The translations under genes and the position numbers were made by a program. The notes beneath the pieces were generated by a model. The model searched no databases. It was not told the DNA's origin and was given only the letters and a program-made list of their open reading frames with translations. A stretch of 64,000 bases of DNA from Streptacidiphilus sp. PB12-B1b (GTDB taxonomy: Bacteria > Actinomycetota > Actinomycetes > Streptomycetales > Streptomycetaceae), in the NCBI RefSeq assembly GCF_014084125.1, contig NZ_CP048405.1:5394001-5458000 (forward strand). The letters run 5' to 3'. Numbering within the stretch: position 1 is the first letter of the stretch; each line of letters begins with the position of its first letter. This document shows positions 43,900 through 64,000 of the stretch, piece by piece.

Positions 43900-46800
43900 T
43901 CAGGAATTACCCCCGAGGGCCTTGATCAGCCCGAGTTGGTCGAACGTGCTCGAAAGGAGGACGTCGAGAGCCGCCATGCCGTCCGCGGGCTCGATCGATC
44001 CGGCACCCGCCCTGCGCATCCGCTCCCGGTACTCCGGCGCGGCGACGATGCCGACAGTGCCCCAGTAGCCCCAGTTCATGGTCTTGACGGGAAAATCCAG
44101 CTCGCCGGCGAGGCGGTGGGCGTAGGCGTCCTCGAAAACTGATCCCGCCACGTAGTTGCACTGCCCCGACGCCTTCAGGAACGAGTTCATCGAGGAGAAG
44201 AAGAGCAGGAAGTCCAGCGGCTCGCCCCGGAAGACCTGGGCGAGTCGGACGCTCACGTCGACCTTGGCCGTGACCGCGGCGCGGAAGCGCTGCTCGTCCA
44301 TGCGCTCCAGGCTCTGGTCGAGCAGCACGATGGCCGAGTGGACCACACCGTGGACGACCGGATGGATACTCCTGATGTCCTTGTACGCCCGCTCCAGCGA
44401 CGCCCGGTCGGTGGCATCGGCCCGCACGTAGCGCGGTTTGGGGCCGAACTCACCCAGGCGCCGCAGCTTCGCCCGGACCGACTCGTCCTCCTCCCGCCGC
44501 CCGATCCACACCACATGCGCCCCGTAGGTGCGGATCATGTGCTCGGTCCACGCCTCGCCGATGCCTCCCGCGCCGCCGACGACGACGTAGACGCCGCCCT
44601 GCCGGTACACCGTCGGGCGGGTGCGCTCCGTGGCGGTGTCCTGCACGGGCACGAGGGTCTGCCGGTACCAGCGGGAACGGCGGTACGCCCACACGGTGCC
44701 GCTCTCCTCACGGGGCAGCGCGAACAGCTCCGCCACCGGCCAGTCGTGGTCCGGGTCGAGATCGGCCAGACGCACCGTCCAGCCCGGGTACTCCTTCGCC
44801 ACCGAGCCGAGGAGGCCGTGCAGTCCGGCCTGGGTCGGTTCCACCGCGTCCGTACGCCGGACCCGCAGGGTCCGCTCGGTCAGGACCGTGACGTCGAGCG
44901 GGCGGCGGCCGTACCCCTGGCTGAGCAGTGCCTTCAGCGTGCGGAAACAGGCGTACAGACCGACCTCCTGTGCGTCCACCAGCGCGTCGTCCGCGGTGCC
45001 GGCGACTGTCTCCCGGACCGTCTCCCGGGGAGCCAGCCAGACGAGGTGACCGAGGGCTTCGCCGGTGCCGCCGATCCTCGCGGCGATGGTTTCCGTCGTG
45101 TCCGCGGGGTCCAGCGACAGGCGTTCGGCACCCGGATGGACGGCCCGGATCCGCTCCCAGTGCTCCGCGGTGCCGCCGATCACGACGACTCGACCGGACC
45201 GGACCGGGACGTCCTGGGGCACGCGCCTGGGGACCGCGTCCCAGACGGGCGCCAAGAGGATGCTCGTACGGTCCGGGGCCTCGTCGTCCGGGGTCTCGTC
45301 GTCCTGGCCCTCCTCGTCCGGGACCGGTGCGTCGTCGAACCAGTAGCGCTCCCGGGCGAAGGGGTACGTGGGCAGCGGGACGCGGCGAAGCCGGGTCCCT
45401 GAAGACAGGCGCGCCCAGTCGACGGGTGTTCCGTCGACCCACGCGGCGGCCAGGCGCTCGGCTTCCGTCACCGACACCGTGCCGTCCGAATCGACCTGCG
45501 GCACCAGCTCGGCCCGCCCAGCCCGGTCCTTGCCGGCCAGGCCGGTGAACGCGCCGTCCGCCCGGCCGTCCTCGGCGTACCGGGTCAGCCGCTCCAGCAA
45601 CTCCTCCGGCGTGGTCGCCACGACAGCCAGTCGCCGTGCCATGGCTTCCCTGCCCTGCTGCAGTGTGTGCGCGACGTCCGCCAGGGCCGGCGACGGGTGT
45701 GCGCGCAGATGCGCCGCGAGGCGGGCGGCCGACGTCCTCAGCTGCTCCTCGCTCCTGGCCGAGAGCACGAAGACCCGCGGATCCCCGACCGGCCGCTCCG
45801 CGTCGTCCGCGGGCTCCGGCAGGTACTCCTCCACCACCAGGTGGGCGTTGGTTCCGCTGAAACCGAAACCGCTGACGGCCGCGCGCCGTGGGGAGCCCGG
45901 TTCGGTCTCCCAGGGCGCCAGCTCGGTGTTCACCCGGAACGGAGAGCCTTCGAAGTCGAAGTGCTCGTTGGGCTGGTCGAAGTGCAGCGTCGGCACCAGC
46001 TGCTCGTGCCGCATGCACAGCAGCACCTTCTGGATCGAGGCGATGCCCGCGGCGGCGGAGGTGTGGCCGAGGTTGCTCTTCACCGAGCCGATGGCGCAGT
46101 AGCCGGCCTTGTCGGTCCGCCCCCGATAGACGGTCGCCAGCGCCTCGAGCTCGATCGGGTCGCCCAACTTGGTACCCGTACCGTGCATCTCGACGTAACC
46201 GATCCCGGCCGGGTCGATGTCGTACCGCTCGTAGACGTCGCGCTCAAGCTCCATCTGGCTGACCATGCTCGGCGCGGTGATGCCGTTGGTCCGGCCGTCC
46301 TGGTTGATGCCTGAGCCGAGAATCACTCCGTGGATGTGGTCACGGTCTCGAACGGCGTCCTCGACTCGCTTGAGGACGAGCGCACCCACGCCCTCGCCCG
46401 GCACGAACCCGTTCGCACCGTTGTCGAAGGCCTTGCAGCGACCGTCCGGGGACAGCATTCCGGCGCTGCACATGCTGAGGTACGAATCCAGGCCCAGATA
46501 GAGGGTGACGCCACCGACGAGGGCCATGTCGATCTCACCGCTCCGCAGGGCCTGCGTTGCCAGATGAGTGGCCACCAGAGAGGACGAGCAGGCCGTGTCC
46601 AATGCGATGGCCGGACCCTTGAGATTGAGGAAATAGGCGATGCGTGCAGCTGTGATGGCACTGCTGCTGCTGGTGGCCGCCGCACTCGACTCACCGCCCT
46701 GCCGCTGCATGAGCATGCCGTATTCGCTGCCCATGATCCCCAGATAGACACCGCACTTGTGACCGCTCAGCGAACTGGGGGCGTATCCCGCGTCCTCGAA

Positions 46801-49800
46801 CGCGTGATAGGCCTCCTGCAGGAAGAGCCGCTGCTGCGGATCCATCGACTCGGCTTCCGCAGGCGGGATGTTGAAGAACAGCGGGTCAAAGATCTCGATG
46901 TCGTCGAGGTGCCCCATCCACTTGCAGTTGACCTTGCCCTGCTGGTGCGGACGTGCGTCGTAGTGATCGGCGACGGGCCACCGGGAATCGGGCACCTCAC
47001 CCACGCAGTCGCGGCCCAGCGCCAGGTTGTCCCAGTACTCAGGCAGAGTCCCGGACCCCGGGTACCTACCGGACATGCCCACCACGGCGATCGCGCCGAC
47101 CCGACCGGAATCCGCTCGCGGCGGCACGGCGACGGGCTCGACCGGCGTCGTCCGCAGGGTCGCGGGAACCAGCCCGGCCACCCCGATCGGCTCGGCCTCG
47201 ATCGGCTCGGGCCGGACAGCCTGCTCGGTCACCTCACGAAAGGGTCGCCCTTGAGGGGCGCCTCCTTTGGCCAGCTCCTCGACGATGTAGGCCGTCAGCT
47301 CCACAACCGTTGGATGGTCGTAGAGCCGGGTCACCGTCAGATCCAGCCCGTACCTCTTGTTGATCGCCTTCATCCACTCGACGCCGACGATGGAGTCCAG
47401 GCCGATGTCGGTGAACTTGGTGTCCGGATCGATCTCCTCGTCGACCAGGTACAGGGCGTCGGCGAGGCTCGCCGCCAGCTCCCGGGCGAGCGTCTCCTGG
47501 TCCGCGTCAGCAAGCAGGTGCGGGGTGTCGTCCATACCGGTCACCGCAGTCGCATCGGTCTCCTCGGCCGGACCCTCCGGCGCCGGGACGACGACCGGTG
47601 CCGTGGGCCGCGCGGGCGCCGACCCACCGGTGTGCCCGAACCCGGCGTCCAGGGGCGTCAGGCCGATTCCGCGGGGCTTCGCAACGATCCGGGTGCCGGG
47701 TTCCGGGGCAGTGGCCGGCGCGGGCCGGAGCGGCACGGCAGGGAGCGCCGCCGGCTCGGTGGGCCGTGCGCCTTCGGCTATCCAGAACCGCCTGCGGCCG
47801 AACGGGTAGGTCGGCAGTGAGATCCGAGGAGGCAGCGAGCCCGGGTAGTAGCTGCGCCACGGCAGATCCAACCCTTTGGTCCACAGCTCGAGCAGCTTGG
47901 CGAACTTCCTCTTGTCCACCCAGGCCGCGATGGTGCGTTCCATGTCCTCGTCCTCGAAGAGGACGGAGACGACGTCCTTGGAACGCCTGCCGCGGCCCCG
48001 GTACAGCCCGGCGTCGTCCTTGCCCTCGACGTAGTCGCCGAGTCGGGCCGTCAGCTCGGCCGCCGAGTCGGCCAGGAACGCCAGCCGCTCGACCATGTGC
48101 TCACGGCCCACCTGAAGCGTGGCCGCGACACCCGGCACGTCGGCGTCCTCGATCCGTTCCTCGCCCGCCCAGTCCAGCAGGCGCCGGGCCTGCTCGCGCA
48201 GTTGCTCCTCGGTTCGCGCCGAGAGCACGATGACCGACCCCAGGGGCCACTGCGCCGGATCGTCGGCCGGCGCAGGCCCGTCCGGTACGTATTCGCCCAC
48301 GATGACGTGGGCGTTCGAGCCGCCGGCCCCGAACGACGAGATACCGGCGACCCGCGGGTACTCCCGGGGGCCGTCGGGCGTGTCGACCACCGGCCGGCGC
48401 CACTCCGCCGACTCCCGCTGCACTCGGAAGGGTGTCCGGCTGAAGTCGATGTGCGGGTTCAGCGTCTCCGAGTGGATCGAGGGCACCAGGCGGCCGTGCG
48501 CGAGTTGCAGCAGCACCTTGGTGAAGGCCGAGATGCCCGCGGCACTCTCGGCGTGCCCGATGTTGCTCTTGACCGAGCCGATCGCGCAGAACTGCCGATC
48601 ACCGGTGTGCCGGGAGAACGCCTTGGCGAGGCCGGCGATCTCGATCGGGTCCCCGAGCGAGGTGCCCGTACCGTGCGCCTCGACATAACTGACGGTGCGC
48701 GCGTCGATCCCGGCCCGCTCCAGGGCCCGGGTGACCACGTCGGCCTGGGCGTTCGGGTTGGGGACGGTGTAGCCGTTGGTCCGGCCACCGTGGTTCACCG
48801 CCGTCGCCTTGATGACGCCGTGGATGCGGTCGTTGTCGGCGATGGCCCGGTCCAGCCGCTTGAGCAGTACGGCTCCCACTCCCTCGGCGGGCACATAACC
48901 GTCGCCGCCCTGGCCGAAGCTCTCGCAGCGGCCGGTGCTCGACGCGAAGCCGGCCTGGCCCAGCAGAAGGTACTTGGCCGGGTGCAGGGACAGGTTGACA
49001 CCACCAGCGACGGCGACCTCGCAGTCGCCGAACTGCAGGCTCTGGCAGGCGAGGTGGAGGGCTGTCAGGGACGAGGAGCACATCGTCTTGACGGTGAGGC
49101 TCGGTCCCTGCCAGTCGCAGAAGTAGGAGACCCGGTTGGCGATGTTCGCGGCATTGCCCGGGACCACCCGTCCCTCGGCCAACGCCTGCTCGGTCGCGCC
49201 GTAGAGCTGGTACTCGTCGTACATCGCGCCCACGAACACTCCGACGTTGCCGCCGGCTCCTCTCGGGGAGGGCTCCGTCAGGTCCTGGCGCGTGTATCCG
49301 GCGTCCTGGAGTGTCTCGTAGACGCACTCCAGGAACAGCCGCTCCTGCGGGTCCGTGAACTCGGCCTCACGCGGCGACATGTTGAAGAACAGCGGGTCGA
49401 ACTGGTCGACGCCGTCAAGGAAGCCGCCCCACCTGGAGTTCGTCGTACCCGGCTTGGCACGGTCCGCGTCGTAGTAGGCACGGTGGTCCCAGCGGTCCTG
49501 CGGGATCTCGGTGACGCAGTCCCGGCCTTCGGTGAGGTTGCGCCAGAACGTCCGCAGGTCGGGAGCCTGCGGGTAGCGGCCGCCCATGCCGATGACGGCG
49601 ATGTCCGTGCTGCGCGGCGCGGATCCGGACGGCGCCGCGCCGTTCGCCGGCCCGGTCCGGAGTGCCGCTCTCGCCGGTCCGGCGGCGGCGGACGTGGCGG
49701 CGGGCTCTGCCGGTGCCGGAGCAGCGGGCGCCGGGGCGGCCGGGCCGCTCCCCCGCAGCTCCCGCAGTCGGTCCTGGTGCACTTCGATGAAGTACTGGCT

Positions 49801-52738
49801 CAGCTCCCTGATACTCCGGTACTCGAAGAACAGCGTCTTCGGCAGGTTGCCGAAGACGGCTTCGAGCCGGGTGGTGAGGTTGATGGCCTGGATCGAGTCG
49901 ATGCCGTAGCGCTCCAGCCGGCGACCCGGCTCGATGCGCTGTGCGGGCACCTTCAGCACCTCCGACAGCAGCGAGGTGATGTACGGGACGGTCCACTCCG
50001 CCAGGCCGTCGTCCCGGCCCGCCGTCGGGCGGCCGGGAGTCACGGTGTTCGCAACTGCGGTGTGCTGCATCGTCAGCGCCTTCCTGATCCGATCCATGTG
50101 CCCGGCGGCGACGAGTACCTGGTGATGGTTGGTTTGGAGGCACCGGGCGAAGGCTCCGATCCCGGCGCCGCGCCCCAGCGGGGAGATCCCGTAGCGGTCG
50201 CGCAACAGCGTCCTGGTGTCGGCGTCGGCACCCATACCGCCCTCGGCCCACAGCGGCCAGTTGATCGAAAGGGTGCGGCCGGACCGGTGTCCGTCGGCCA
50301 CGAGACCCTGGCGGTACTCCGCGAACGCGTCCATGAACGCATTCGCCGCCGCGTAGTCGGCCTGACCGACGTTCCCGGTGACGGCGGCGCCGGAGGAGAA
50401 CGTGACGAAGAAGTCCAGATCGAGATCCCCGGTGGCTTCGTCGAGGCTCGCCAGGCCGCTCACCTTCGGGGCGAGAACCTCGCGGAACGCGCGTCCGGAC
50501 TTTCTCAGGATGAAGTCGTCCTTGATGACGCCGGCACTGTGGATGACACCGTGGATCGTCCCCGCGGTACGCCGGATCCCGTCGACCAGAGCCTTGACCG
50601 CGACTCGGTCGGCGACGTCGAGAGACTCGTAGGACACCTCCGCGCCGAATGCCCGAAGCTGCTCAAGGACCCGCAGCGACTGCTCCGTCGCCGGGGAGCG
50701 CCCGATCAGGACGATTTTGGCGTCCTTCACCTGACCGGCGATCTCCTCCGCGAAAATGCGACCGAGACCGCCCATGCCACCGGTGATGAGGTAGACGCCT
50801 CCGGCCCGCCACGGCGAGCCGGGGGACTCCGCCGGGGACTCCTCGGCCCAGCTGAGCACCTCGCGCCGGTCTCCACGGAGTCTCACCGTGGCGTCGACGG
50901 GGTTGCGCCGCTCCTTCGCCAGCAGATCGTGCCGTGCCGCGACCGGGGTCTCGGCGGCCACGACGACGATCTGTCCGGTGATCCGCGGGTTCTCCAGGGC
51001 TGCGGTCCTCAGCAGCGCCCCGAGGCCGATCAGTGGCCACGACTCCGGTCGATCGGTCAACAGGATCTGAAGGACGTACGCGGTCTGCGTACCTTCCCGT
51101 AACAGCTGCTGCGTCCGGTCGAACACCTGGAGCGCGTAGTCCGTGTAACGGGCGTCGACTGTGGCGGCCGTGGAGCTGAGCGTCACCACCTGGCAGTCGG
51201 GGTCCACCTCGGCACCGCCCGCGAGTGCGCCGTGCTCGGCGAACACCACGGCGCGCCCGCTGACGGTGGGAACGGCCGGGTCGGGCAACGGGCTCCGCTG
51301 CCAGCGTGGGACGGCGAACACCTCACCGTCCGTCCGCACGGCGGGTGCCCCGGTTGTCGCCAGCGGGTGCGACGCCCGTACCGAGAGGCCCCGAACGCGT
51401 ACCTGGACCCGTCCGGCGTCGTCACACAGATCGAGATCGAAGGAGCGGGTGGCCCCGCCCGCCGTGTCCCGGGCGGTGGGCCTGCCCCAGACCCAGAGGG
51501 TTTCGGCCGGAGCGGCAAGCACCTCGACCCGATCCACCCCGAACGGTAGGAACGCCTGCCGCCGGTGGTCCGGGTTCCCGGCCATCATTGCTGCACATGA
51601 CTGGAGAGCCGCGTCCATCAGGCTCGGAGGCAGACAGCAACCGTCAGCGTCCATGCGCGCCGCTTCGGGCAGCACCAGGCGGGCAAGCACCTGGGACTCA
51701 CCGAGGTACAGATGGTCGATACCGCGGAAGGAATCGCCGTACTCGAGCCCGGCGGATCGGAACGCGGGGTAGATCTCCGCCGCGTCCAACCGCCGTTCAC
51801 CGCATTCGGCCCGCAGCCGCGGCAGGTCCACGGAGGCCGGTGCCGCGTCGCACGGCACCACCGAGCCCGTGCACACCACGGCGGCATCGGCGTCCTCGTC
51901 GGCTGCGAGCAGTTGGAAGTGGACCGCTTCCGCGGAATCGCGCTGGAGCACCACCTGCAGGTCACGGGGGTGATCGTCGATGCGGAACGGCCGAATCCAG
52001 ACCACGTCCGTGAGAGCGGTGCCCGCGCTGTCCGCCACCGGCCTCCCCTCGGAGTCGGCCGCGGCCGCAAGTGCCAGCTCCAGGTGGGCGGTACCGGGCA
52101 GCGTGCGCACCCCGTGCACCAGGTGATCCCTCAGGACCGGCTCTTCGCCGGTGAAGGTCGCGCGGTATCGCCGGCGTCCGGAGTCGGAGGTGTCGCGGTG
52201 CAGCAGCGGATGCAGCACGGCGGTCGCCCGCGGTGCGGAACCGGACCGTGCCTGCGGACCCACCGCCACCCAGTACCGCTCCTTGGCGAACGGGTACGTC
52301 GGAAGCGGAATGCGAAAGGGCCTGTGCTGAGCGTAGAGCAGATCCCAGTCGACCGCGCCGCCGCCGGCCCAGGCCTCCGCGATGCGGCGCCATTCGCCGG
52401 CGGAGATCAGCGAGCGGATCAGGGTACGGTCGTCCTCGCTCTGCTCCTCCCAACCCGACGACTCCGGTGCCCGGCCGCGGAAGAGTTCGACGGTACCGTC
52501 CTGTCCCAGATGCGTCCTCAGCCCCCGGGCCACCGCGTCGAGGGAGTCCGCGGTGAAGGCCAGCCGGCAGTCCAGCGCCGTCCGCCCCTTCTGCAGCGAG
52601 AAGGCCAGGTCGGCCAGGTCAAGGCGCGGCTGTTCCTCGACGAAGGCGAGCAGGTCCCGCACCCGGGTGTCCAACTGCCCTTCTGTTCCAGCCGACACAA
52701 CGATCACGACGGCCGATGGTTCGGCGTGCTTGTGTGTG

Positions 52739-52746
<8 letters not shown>
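43900..52746 (-). CDS. Trans-AT PKS: DH-KR-ACP-KS-ACP(beta)-KS-KR
   Basis: A 2948-residue protein without AT domains. It starts in the post-KS linker of a module whose KS is in the previous protein. Next come DH with H208 (HLVHGVRTLP) and D378 (SLMDAALQ); KR with Y798 (QADYAAANAF) and the B-type Asp in GVIKDD; ACP S951; KS C1223 (TMCSSSLT) with HGTGT and GHAES; a beta-branch ACP with S1785 and Trp1791 (LDSIVGVEWMKAIN); KS C2053 (TACSSSLVA); and KR with Y2865 (QCNYVAGS). The KS-ACP module has no reducing domains, leaving the beta-keto group that HMG synthase needs. The protein ends after the KR, so its methyltransferase and ACP are in the next protein. The ATG at 52746 overlaps the previous stop by eight bases, and one base separates its stop from the next ATG. 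Confidence 0.92.
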
Positions 52747-61017
<8,271 letters not shown>

Positions 61018-61021
<4 letters not shown>

Positions 61022-64000
61022 GAATCCGTCCCATCGGTCGAGAAAGTGGGGAGCTTCGGCTGCGCCGAGACCATCACCTGGCTGTACTCGGAGCGCAGGA
61101 TCCGGTGCAGGTCCCCGATCACGGGGGCCTCCGGCGGGCCGTCGGCCCGCAGCGGCCAGGTGACGGACTGGCTGTGCCCGAACCGCTCACCGCCGGCGAC
61201 GAGGTCCTGCCGGTACCGCGCGTAGCCGTCCAGGAAGGCGTTCGCCGCAGCGCCGTCGACCTGGCCGACGCCGCCGTTCACACCGCAGAGGGACGAGAAG
61301 GTCACGAAGAAGTCCAGCGGGAGCGACCGGGTCGCGGCGTCCAGGTTCACCACCCCCGCCACCTTCGGGGCCAGGACGTCCTGGAAGTCCCGGCCCGACT
61401 TGTCGGCGATGAGCGCGCCGCGGGTGATCCCGGCGCTGTGGATGACTCCGTCGATCCGCCGGTGCCGCTCCAGCACCCGCGCGACCAGTGCGTGCGTCTC
61501 GGCGGGGCTGGAGATGTCGGCCTGCTCGTAGCGCACTGTGCCGCCGGCCACCAGGTCCTGCAAGGCCTCGAGGGTCTCGGGGTCCGCAGGGGAGCGGCCG
61601 ACGAGGATGAGGGTCGCGTTCCCCGTCTGGGTGGCGATCTCCCGCGCGACGGCACGTCCGAGCACACCCGCCCCGCCGGCGACGAGATAGGTTCCGTTCT
61701 CCTTCCACGGCAGCGGGTGAGAGGTGGAGGGAGCATCGCACTCGGCCCAGACCGGTACCTCGCGGCGGCCGTCGACGTACCGGACGAGAGCCTCCTCGGG
61801 GCAGCTGCGGTTCTCCCGGATCCGCAGCACGGCACACTCAGCGGTGTCGGTCCGGTCCAGCACGACGACCTGTCCGGTGACAGCCGGGTTCTCCAGTCGG
61901 GCCGTCCTGAGCATGGCCGCGAGTCCGGGGAGCAGCATCGCGTCCGGGGTACCGGGGACCACCAGCTGGACGTGGCTCCGGCCGGCGGCTCCGCGCACGA
62001 TGGAGCGCAGGTGCTTCAGGACCTGCAGGCCGTAGCCGGTGTACCGGCTGTCCGGGGCCTCGTCCTCGGTGGTCAGCAGGAACACGTCGGCGTCGTCGCC
62101 CCGCAGTAGGGCCGCCACCTGGGGCAGTCCTGCGAGCAGCACGGTCGGTCGCACGGCAGCAGGGCCGGCCGACGACGGGGCCGGTACGGGTCGGGGCCGC
62201 CACTGTGGGCGCAGCAGGACCGTTGATCCGGAGTCGGCCCGGTCGGAGTGGTCACGGTCCGAGTCGGCCCGGTCCGAGTCGGCCAGGTCGAACGAGAGTC
62301 CGCCGATCCGGACCCGGACCCGGCCCTGCTCGTCGGCCAGGTCGAGGTCGAACCCGGGGGCCCCCGCATCACCGGCCTGCTGTGCGCCGGGTCGGACCCA
62401 GACCCACATCGAGGGCGTGCAGGCATCGAGAACGAGGACCTCGTCGATGGCGCGGACCACCGCGGGTCCACCGCCGCCGTACACCCGGTGCCGCCCGGCC
62501 GACCCGCCGAGGACGTCGGAACACGCCTGCACCGCGGCCCCGAGCAGGCCCGGATGCAGCACGAGACCGTCCTCGGTGTCGCACACCGGGTCGGGCAGCG
62601 CCATCTGGACCAGAGCGTGCCCGGATCCGGTCCAGATGTGCTTGACGGCGCGGAAGGCCGGCTCGTGCGCGAGTCCGTGATCGTGGGGGCGCCGGTAGTA
62701 CTGCTCGGCGGTCAGGCCGGACCGCCCGCAGGCCCGCTGCAGCGCGGTCAGGTCGAGCACAGTCTCCTCGGCTCCGTCCGCGAAGTACAGGACGCCCTCG
62801 CTGTGCACGACGGCGTCGGCGTCGCTGTCCCCGCCCCGCGGTGTGCTCCTGATCCGGAACCGGATGTCGCCGTCGTCGTCCGGACGCAGCCCGACGTGCA
62901 CCTCGCGCAGGCCGTCGGCACGACCGAGCGGCCGCGCGAACACGACGTCGCGCAGTACCACCGGCGCCGAGGGCTCGACGGCGGCCCGGCTGCTGAGACA
63001 GCACGCGGCCACGGCCATCTCCAGGAAGGCGGCGCCGGGCACCGTCGGTGCGGCGCGATCGCCCAAGAAGCGTTCCTGTCCGGTGAGGACGGACGTGAAG
63101 CGCTGCTCGGTGAAGTCGGACGTGTTGACCTGAACCAGCGGATGCAGCGGCGCCGGTCCTCCGGGCGCGTTCGCCCCGGGGACGGACAGGCCGTCGAAGG
63201 CGGAGTACCGCTCGGCCGCGAAGGGGTAGGTCGGCAGCGCAACCCGCCGCGGAGTGCCGGTCGGGTAGAGCGACTGCCAGCTCACCGGCACACCGCTGAC
63301 CCACAGTTCGAGCAGCTTCTCGTATTTCCCCTTCTCGGCCCACGCCGCGATCATCACGTCGAGGTCGGAGTCCGACCCGAACAGCGTCAGGGTCCGGGGT
63401 GCTTCGGCGACCGAGCCGCGGATGATCTCACCGCCTGCCAGGTCGCCTGTCAGGAACTGCCCCAGCCTCTCGACCAGCTCCGGCACGGAGACGGCGACGA
63501 CACCGAGGCGTTCCTCCCGTGCTTCGCGTCCGACCTGGAGCGTGTAGGCGATGTCGGTGAGCGCGAGCTCCGCGTTCTCGGGGCGGCCCAGCCACTCCAC
63601 CAGGTGCTCGGCCCGCGCCCTCAGTTGCTCGGTCGTGCGGGCGGACAGCGGTATCACGGCCCGTGGCCCGGCGTCGGCCGACGGACCCGGCGCCGGGCTG
63701 TCCGGGACGTACTCCGCGATCACGACGTGGGCGTTGGAGCCCCCGGCCCCGAAGGCCGACACACCCGCGATGCGCGGCAAAGCAGCGCGGGTGCCGTCGT
63801 CCGATCCGCGGGCCGGCCACTCGGCCAGCTCCTGCTGCACCACGAACGGGGTCTGCTCGAAGTCGATGTGCGGGTTGAGCGTCGAGGCGTGCAGGGACGG
63901 GGCCAGCCGGCCGTGCCGGAGCTGGAGCAGAACCTTGGTGATGCCGGCGATGCCGGCCGCGCTCTCGGCGTGCCCGATGTTGCTCTTCACCGAGCCGATC
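61018..64000 (-). CDS. Trans-AT PKS, 5' partial: KS-DH0-KR0
   Basis: At least 993 residues; the start lies beyond base 64000. It enters within a KS (VKSNIGHAESAAG, then SAFGAGGSNAHVV) and its post-KS linker, followed by a DH-like fold and a KR-like fold. Both look dead: the DH HxxxGxxxxP motif reads FLGDRAAPTVPG with Arg for His (63054-63056), and SLLDAALQ reads GLLGAAVQ with Gly for Asp. The KR reads GQVDGAAANAF, with Gly for the catalytic Tyr (61252-61254), though its cofactor loop LVAGGAGVLGRA survives. The module should therefore leave the beta-keto group unprocessed, or rely on enzymes in trans. The protein ends after the KR; its ACP opens the next protein, whose ATG overlaps this stop. 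Confidence 0.88.

Overview
The window is high-GC actinomycete DNA and looks like Streptomyces or a close relative: there are frequent GTG starts, heavy third-position G/C, GTGA/ATGA-type gene overlaps, and families typical of that group (LmbU-type regulator, PucR regulator, secreted FG-GAP protein, antibiotic-type PKS). No rRNA, tRNA, CRISPR array or intact insertion sequence was seen.

Left end (1-4.0 kb): a compact plus-strand group that looks like the edge of a separate secondary-metabolite locus. It holds the tail of an acyl-AMP ligase with a heptapeptide-repeat C-terminus, a complete fatty acyl-AMP ligase, an LmbU-family regulator and a family-2 glycosyltransferase.

Middle (4.0-22.2 kb): ordinary accessory chromosome. 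It carries an orphan LuxR-type HTH protein overlapping an aldo/keto reductase, a secreted protein, ThpR/LigT RNA phosphodiesterase, a double-GNAT protein, a cupin, TetR plus NADPH oxidoreductase, cytidine/blasticidin-type deaminase and epoxide hydrolase. A further block holds APC permease, serine hydrolase, PucR regulator and diaminopimelate-decarboxylase-like genes, followed by a secreted FG-GAP protein. It also holds several gene relics: an XRE regulator N-terminus, two aldo/keto reductase fragments, an integrase N-terminus, and a phosphotransferase with an internal deletion.

Right part (22.2-64 kb, all minus strand, read from right to left): one long, tightly coupled trans-AT polyketide synthase operon that continues beyond base 64000. 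The assembly line in order is [..KS-DH0-KR0] | [ACP-KS-KR-ACP-KS-ACP-ACP-KS] | [DH-KR-ACP-KS-ACP-KS-KR] | [MT-ACP-KS-DH-KR-ACP-KS0-ACP-TE]. All four proteins lack AT domains, and modules are divided between proteins at each junction. Downstream follow a trans-ER (PfaD type), a trans-AT, a complete beta-branching cassette (HMG synthase, ECH1, ECH2, donor ACP, KS-like decarboxylase with Cys to Ser), a second AT-like protein, an SDR, and a 1212-residue fusion protein. Three acceptor ACPs in two modules carry the Trp at Ser+6 that marks beta-branching carriers, so two beta-branches are predicted.

The most unusual item is the fusion protein at 22257-25895: a PKS-type ketoreductase domain, a flavin monooxygenase, and an FSH1-like alpha/beta-hydrolase in one chain. 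The ketoreductase has lost its catalytic Tyr and the hydrolase has lost its nucleophile Ser, so only the monooxygenase looks catalytically complete. The last PKS gene as written contains a one-base frameshift in a run of six C inside its first KS.
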